A model generated the notes under the pieces. It ran no database searches. It had not been told where the DNA came from and was given only the letters and a program-made list of their open reading frames with translations. DNA of 37,665 nt from Bacteroidia bacterium. Lineage in GTDB: Bacteria > Bacteroidota > Bacteroidia > NS11-12g > UBA9320. The stretch covers positions 75,248 to 112,912 of the forward strand of contig JAOKFZ010000001.1 of NCBI GenBank assembly GCA_028247315.1, written 5' to 3'. Both the position numbers and the translations under genes were made by a program. Of this stretch, positions 33,137 through 37,665 are shown piece by piece. The stretch's first letter is position 1. The number at the start of each line of letters is the position of its first letter.

Positions 33137-33951
33137 TTGGTATAGGTATATTCATACATAAACTCTATTTCCAACTCTCCTTTGGCATTATACCCCAGCA
33201 CATTACTAAGCAAACCCATATCGGTATATAGGTAGATATTTTGTCTGCTATGCGTATCATTTGTTTCCACCACACGACCGTTTTGGTCATACATAAAAAA
33301 TGTTTGCACAAAGGTAATATTCTCGCCAAACGAAGAATTAGTTGTAGATTTTATATTTCCGTCTGTACCCCAAGTGTGACTAGTCTCTGCCAAGGTTTTC
33401 CCATCACCATCCACTGTTATCACAGATAGTAATCTCTTTTTTTTATCATAGGTATTTTTAGTGACGTAGGTTTTACTTCCTTCCTTATTTATCAATGTTA
33501 GTCGTGTGCTATCCAATGTTTTTGCTCTTCTTTTTTTATAATACGTGTACTCCGTATGTATAGTGTCTAAATTGGTTAGTATTACTTCTGTTTTACGAGC
33601 AAGTTGCTTTTGCTTCTTTCCATAAGCAAAAGCATACAAAACAAGCATTTCATTATTTCTCTCCAGGGTTTGGCTCACCATGTTTCTTCCTACATACCTC
33701 GCACGCACTATATCTCGTTGCTTATATCCAGAGCAGCCAAGATCTCTTAAGAAAAAAACATCTAATCCGTAAGAATTAAGCTTGTGGTGCTCCGTAAGAC
33801 ATGTATCTATATTGCCTACAAAAGCATGTATACGTTGGTATTTTTTTACTTCAGACACGTTTAGCGACCTTAGCAATGCGGTGTCGTTCTGCTGAGCAAT
33901 AGCCCCTACAAATGCCAATAACCCAATAAATAATGCTACTACGTTTTTCAT
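33133..33951 (-). CDS. secreted hypothetical protein with YD-repeat-like strands
   Basis: The 272-residue protein has a signal peptide (MKNVVALFIGLLAFVGAIA). The C-terminal half contains segments such as TYDKKKRLLSVITVDGDGKT, YDQNGRVVETNDTHSRQN and YNAKGELEIEFMYEY, spaced like YD/RHS-type antiparallel repeats, usually a surface-exposed beta sheet. The N-terminal half is not recognised; it has three Cys (IDTCLTEH, DLGCSGY and C-terminal neighbours aside). ATG 33951 overlaps the tsaD stop as ATGA, and the stop overlaps crcB the same way, so translation of the three genes is coupled. A start 5 codons upstream (33966) is possible but would overlap tsaD by 19 bases. Function is unknown. Confidence 0.7.
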   Translation of the reverse strand: MKNVVALFIGLLAFVGAIAQQNDTALLRSLNVSEVKKYQRIHAFVGNIDTCLTEHHKLNSYGLDVFFLRDLGCSGYKQRDIVRARYVGRNMVSQTLERNNEMLVLYAFAYGKKQKQLARKTEVILTNLDTIHTEYTYYKKRRAKTLDSTRLTLINKEGSKTYVTKNTYDKKKRLLSVITVDGDGKTLAETSHTWGTDGNIKSTTNSSFGENITFVQTFFMYDQNGRVVETNDTHSRQNIYLYTDMGLLSNVLGYNAKGELEIEFMYEYTYTK

Positions 33952-34967
33952 TTTCTTGTAAAACACACATCACTAAGCGTGCCGTATTCTTTTCTTTCTA
34001 ATTTTACCTTGCCTGCATATGCTATCATAGCAGCATTGTCTGTACAATACTCAAAATTAGGCTCATAGCCTACACCTTGATGCTCGCTTGCTAAGATATG
34101 CATTGCAGCTCTCAACTCACTATTAGCCGCTACACCGCCGGCTATGCCAATATGTACTATGCCTGTTTCTACTATGGCTTTTTCTAGCTTGCTTATTAAA
34201 TAAGACACAATAGTATGCTGAATAGATGCACAGAGATCATTTATATTTTCTACTATGAACGATGCATCCTTACGTACTTCCTTTTGCAAAAAGTACAAGA
34301 TAGACGTTTTTAAACCTGAGAAGCTAAAGTCTAAAGCATCTACTTTAGGTGTATTAAATTGAAATGCATTGGGATTACCCAACCTTGCATTTTTATCAAT
34401 AATGGGTCCAGCAGGATACGGAAGGTTGAGCATTTTACCTGCTTTGTCAAAAGCCTCACCTGCAGCGTCATCTATGGTTTTTCCTAAAATTTCTATTTCA
34501 AAATTATCTCGAATCACCACTATCTGCGTATGCCCTCCAGAGACAAGCAGGCATAAGAAAGGCAGCGGTGGCATATCGCCATCTATAAAATGAGCCAATA
34601 CATGAGCGTCTACGTGATCTACATTAACATATGGAATATTAGCCGACATGGCCAAGCCTTTTGCAAAGGAATGTCCTACGAGCAAAGACCCCATTAGTCC
34701 GGGTCCTTGTGTACACGCTATGCCATCAATATCTGCCATGGAAACACCCGCTTTTTGTAAGGCTGAATGCACCGTAGGCACTATATTTTGTTGATGCTTA
34801 CGACTAGCCCACTCGGGCACTACACCACCAAACTCTTCGTGTATTTTTTGTGATGCTACTACATTGGAACAAACTTTGCCATCTATGTATACAGCCGCCG
34901 ATGTATCATCACAGGACGATTCTATGCCAAGTACTGCTAGTTGTGAATTGTTCTTTGCTTGTTCCAA
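33948..34967 (-). CDS. tsaD: tRNA N6-adenosine threonylcarbamoyltransferase
   Basis: TsaD, with TsaB, TsaC and TsaE, makes t6A at position 37 of ANN-decoding tRNAs. The 339-residue ASKHA-fold protein begins LGIESSCDDTSAAV and has GPGLMGSLLVGHSFAKGLA, the metal-binding histidines H118 and H122 (NVDHVDAHVLAH), LCLLVSGGHTQIV and the late GIAGGVAANSELR and YCTDNAAMIAYAG. The start is TTG (34967), with no in-frame ATG nearby. It is the first gene of a four-gene operon and is divergent from the TamB-like gene across 37 nt. Confidence 0.97.
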   Translation of the reverse strand: MEQAKNNSQLAVLGIESSCDDTSAAVYIDGKVCSNVVASQKIHEEFGGVVPEWASRKHQQNIVPTVHSALQKAGVSMADIDGIACTQGPGLMGSLLVGHSFAKGLAMSANIPYVNVDHVDAHVLAHFIDGDMPPLPFLCLLVSGGHTQIVVIRDNFEIEILGKTIDDAAGEAFDKAGKMLNLPYPAGPIIDKNARLGNPNAFQFNTPKVDALDFSFSGLKTSILYFLQKEVRKDASFIVENINDLCASIQHTIVSYLISKLEKAIVETGIVHIGIAGGVAANSELRAAMHILASEHQGVGYEPNFEYCTDNAAMIAYAGKVKLERKEYGTLSDVCFTRK

Positions 34968-35004
34968 GGTATGTTTGTAAACTTATAGGTAGTACAAAAT
35001 ATAG

Positions 35005-37665
35005 TTGCCAAAAATAATCAAAATACCGCTCATCATATTGGTAAGTCTACTAGGCTTGGCACTTTTACTATTGGCATTGGTGCAAACTAAGTGGTTCAAA
35101 AATTATGCGGCAGATAAAGCAACCAGTTATCTGAGTAAAGAACTTGGTGTAGATATACATATAGACGAGATAGAACTTTCATATTTTGATGCATTGAAAG
35201 CTACAGATGTCTACATAGCAGACCAAAAAGAAGATACCCTCATCTTTGTTAGTGAACTGCAAACAGACTACGACATTTTTTCTTTTACCAGCGACAAGAT
35301 ACGACTAAACAACGTAAAGATAGCCGGTGGCAACATAAACATAGGTGTACCAAAAGAGGAGACGCAGTTAAATATTCAGTTTTTGATAGATCACTTCAAA
35401 CCAGTGCCAACAAGCAAACCGTCTGCAAACTCATCTTCCCTAATTTTTGACAAGGTTGAAATAACCGATACCCGATTCCATTACTACAATCAAAACAAGG
35501 CTCCTCCTACCACTAGAGCGTTTGACGAGAACGATATGATCTTCAGAAATCTGAACGGGCATTTACACAACTTTACGATTATCAAAGACTCTCTCTCATT
35601 TTTGATAGATAATATGAGTGGTAAAGAAAAATCTGGCCTTGTTATAGAAGAGTTAAAAGCTAAGACGATCATTAGCCCTACCACTATGGAGTTTGCCAAT
35701 TTGCATATTCAAACACCTCAGAGCACTATTTGCAATTTTCTGCGTTTCAGTTATACGGGATACAGTGATTTTTCAGATTTCATAAAACGCGTAGCGATTG
35801 AAGCCAACTTAGCAGAGAGCAGGGTACATACCAATGATATTGCCTTATTCTCTAACTCCCTAACAGCGTATAACGAGCTCATTACCGCAAACGGAAAAAT
35901 AACCGGAACAATTGTCAACCTAGAGAGTATTGGCCTGGACCTGAAGGTCGGCAATCATACTACCTATTCTGGTTCTGCCCGTTTGAAAGGTTTGCCCGAT
36001 ATCGACAAAACATATTTTAATCTCACAGCAAAGAGCTTTAATACAAACACTCCTGACCTTGTCCATTTACTAAAATTAGACCCCGTACCCGAAGAGCTAC
36101 TTAACTTAGGACAAGTGGGGTATCAAGGAACCTTTATCGGTTATATCGACGATCTTAAAATAAACGGTGACCTCACCTCAGCTGTAGGTGATGCAGCTGC
36201 GGCACTGCACTATAGCAATCTCCAAAAAGGTATGCCACGTTATCAGGGGACACTCAAGAGTGACAACATAGACCTCAATAGCCTACTGGGAATAGATAAG
36301 GTAGGAGGCACTTCATTCGATCTGCAGGTGTCAGGCAAAGGGCTTACGGCCAAAACATTATCTGCTAGTATTAGTGGAGACATACACCACATAGGATATA
36401 GTAATTATGACTATAAAAACATAGCTGTAAATGGCACTTTTAGTAAGAACCTTTTTCAAGGAAATGGACGAATTACAGACCCGAATTTTAACTTCGATTT
36501 TGACGGTAAGGTAGATCTGAATAATGAAAAACCCACGATAGATATCACTACCAATGTGGTAGGGATCAATTTAAAAAACCTGGGTTTGGATAGTATCGAC
36601 AACGTGGCAAACTTCCGTGGAAGCATTGCACTAACTGGAGATGACCTTGATGATTTAATAGGAAAAATAGACCTCGACAGTTTTACACTAAATAGAAATA
36701 ACACCAACTATACCATCAATAATCTGGCTATTACTGCCAAAGAAACAAATCAAAATCGCACGTATACCATACACTCCGATTTACTGCATGCTGAGATAAC
36801 AGGCAATTTTATCCCCTCTGAAATAGGATCTATTCTTGGTTACATAAATCACATTATTTACCCGATTGAGTGTCCAAAACCCATAGATACCCTCAACACT
36901 AAGGACATACAATTGATTGTCGCTATTCCTTCGTACGATTCTATCTATACTGAATTTTTGGGTGAGACCTACTTTGATAGTGCCGCTATCAATTTCAACT
37001 ACAACCATGCTACAGGAAAACTGCAATCTGATGCTCATATCAGCGGCTTTAACTATGATGTCATTTCCTCTCCTAGAGTGGCTATTTCTGTAAAAAATAA
37101 GGGCAATTTCACTCCTATTAATTTTGCACTAAACTCAGCTGGATTATTCCAAAATGATAGTACCCTTTTTGATGTATCCCACGTATACGGTTTCATTACA
37201 GACGGCATTATCAATTTTGATATTACGGCACAAAAAGATAGCATACTGGACCTTGCCGTTGGTGGTAGATTTGTATATACCAACGATAGTGCTTTGGTAT
37301 TTGTAGAAAGCAGCAAAGTATTCATCTATGAAGAGGCATGGAATCTCCGTAAGTCAAACACTCCAAATCTCATCTACCAAAACGGCATTACTCAATTGCG
37401 TTCCTTCGACTTTAGAAATGAGGAGCAAATACTCTACATTGAGGCATCGTCAGGCTTTCAGGCTAACAAGATCAACGTAATATTAACTGAGTTTAAATTG
37501 GATAACCTTACTCCTTTTTTAGCTGGCTTTGATTTAAAATTAGATGGGATTACCAACGGTTCTATTGACGTTTCTGACCGAGATGGATTCCCCATAATTG
37601 AGGCAAATCTCGATATTGCACATCTGCAATTAGACAATGATACGCTAGGAAATTTAAGTCTAACC
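35005..37665 (+). CDS. TamB-like translocation/assembly module protein, 3' end outside the window
   Basis: A single frame stays open for 887 codons from TTG 35005 to the right edge; I read it through without a stop. The N-terminus is a membrane anchor (IIKIPLIILVSLLGLALLLL) followed by AADKATSYLSKELGVDIHID and DALKATDVYIADQKEDTLIF, the opening typical of Bacteroidota TamB/DUF490 proteins. The rest is a long run of AsmA/TamB-like beta repeats (for example NLTPFLAGFDLKLDGITNGS near the edge). TamB-type proteins form hydrophobic grooves across the periplasm for outer-membrane protein or lipid transport. An in-frame TAG at 35002-35004 directly before the TTG fixes the upstream limit. Divergence from tsaD is common in this phylum. 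Confidence 0.85.
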   Translation, partial: MPKIIKIPLIILVSLLGLALLLLALVQTKWFKNYAADKATSYLSKELGVDIHIDEIELSYFDALKATDVYIADQKEDTLIFVSELQTDYDIFSFTSDKIRLNNVKIAGGNINIGVPKEETQLNIQFLIDHFKPVPTSKPSANSSSLIFDKVEITDTRFHYYNQNKAPPTTRAFDENDMIFRNLNGHLHNFTIIKDSLSFLIDNMSGKEKSGLVIEELKAKTIISPTTMEFANLHIQTPQSTICNFLRFSYTGYSDFSDFIKRVAIEANLAESRVHTNDIALFSNSLTAYNELITANGKITGTIVNLESIGLDLKVGNHTTYSGSARLKGLPDIDKTYFNLTAKSFNTNTPDLVHLLKLDPVPEELLNLGQVGYQGTFIGYIDDLKINGDLTSAVGDAAAALHYSNLQKGMPRYQGTLKSDNIDLNSLLGIDKVGGTSFDLQVSGKGLTAKTLSASISGDIHHIGYSNYDYKNIAVNGTFSKNLFQGNGRITDPNFNFDFDGKVDLNNEKPTIDITTNVVGINLKNLGLDSIDNVANFRGSIALTGDDLDDLIGKIDLDSFTLNRNNTNYTINNLAITAKETNQNRTYTIHSDLLHAEITGNFIPSEIGSILGYINHIIYPIECPKPIDTLNTKDIQLIVAIPSYDSIYTEFLGETYFDSAAINFNYNHATGKLQSDAHISGFNYDVISSPRVAISVKNKGNFTPINFALNSAGLFQNDSTLFDVSHVYGFITDGIINFDITAQKDSILDLAVGGRFVYTNDSALVFVESSKVFIYEEAWNLRKSNTPNLIYQNGITQLRSFDFRNEEQILYIEASSGFQANKINVILTEFKLDNLTPFLAGFDLKLDGITNGSIDVSDRDGFPIIEANLDIAHLQLDNDTLGNLSLT

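Overview
The window looks like chromosomal DNA of a Bacteroidota bacterium. The evidence is the gene neighbourhoods and families (DUF4290 directly before murA, DUF3098 directly before uppP, tsaD divergent from a tamB-type gene, a PSP1/RicT-like gene, a LeuRS with a Bacteroidota-type insertion), the near absence of Shine-Dalgarno sequences, many TTG/GTG starts, and promoter -7 elements of the Bacteroidota form TAnnTTTG. No rRNA or tRNA gene was seen. Most of the window is ordinary housekeeping and catabolic sequence.

Layout. Positions 2-1938 (+): the 3' part of a ricT-like gene overlapping a SAM methyltransferase. 2033-4141: recR (-), apaG (+) and a DUF3098-uppP pair (-). 4178-4452 (-): remains of a frameshifted membrane-protein gene. 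4602-8897 (+): leuS, which carries an in-frame palindromic insertion, then fahA. 8906-9214 (-): a small RRM protein. 9374-10816 (+): an aldehyde dehydrogenase that ends at a bidirectional terminator shared with an outer-membrane protein (-, to 11813). 12034-16268 (+): DUF4290-murA-tlpA-like, then grpE-dnaJ, ending at a second bidirectional terminator. 16329-18368 (-): a long, eukaryote-like urocanate hydratase. 18551-20424 (+): a broken secreted-protein gene, a WD40 protein and a RidA protein resembling 2-aminomuconate deaminase. 20440-24720 (-): ligA, DUF6913, dapA and an esterase. 25026-27004 (-): the wreck of a LytTR two-component system, with about 340 bp of unrelated DNA at its centre. 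27086-31267 (+): a Wzi-like outer-membrane protein, a CDP-alcohol phosphatidyltransferase, a 5'-nucleotidase and a pseudouridine synthase. 31509-34967 (-): a compact operon of tsaD, a secreted hypothetical protein, fluoride channel crcB and a secreted protein often misnamed asparagine synthetase B. 35005 to the end (+): a TamB-like protein, open at the right edge.

Common themes. Amino-acid breakdown recurs at separate loci: tyrosine (fahA), histidine (hutU) and probably tryptophan via the kynurenine route (the aldehyde dehydrogenase and the RidA protein). Envelope functions (uppP, murA, Wzi-like, TamB-like, outer-membrane protein) and protein or RNA quality control (grpE-dnaJ, tsaD, the pseudouridine synthase, leuS) make up most of the rest.

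The most notable observations are: the palindromic in-frame insertion in LeuRS; the two-component system gutted by foreign DNA; DnaJ lacking one of its two zinc centres; Asp in place of the catalytic Cys of MurA; and a recurring pattern of -7 elements lying only 5-17 nt before start codons. No clearly new multi-gene system was found.
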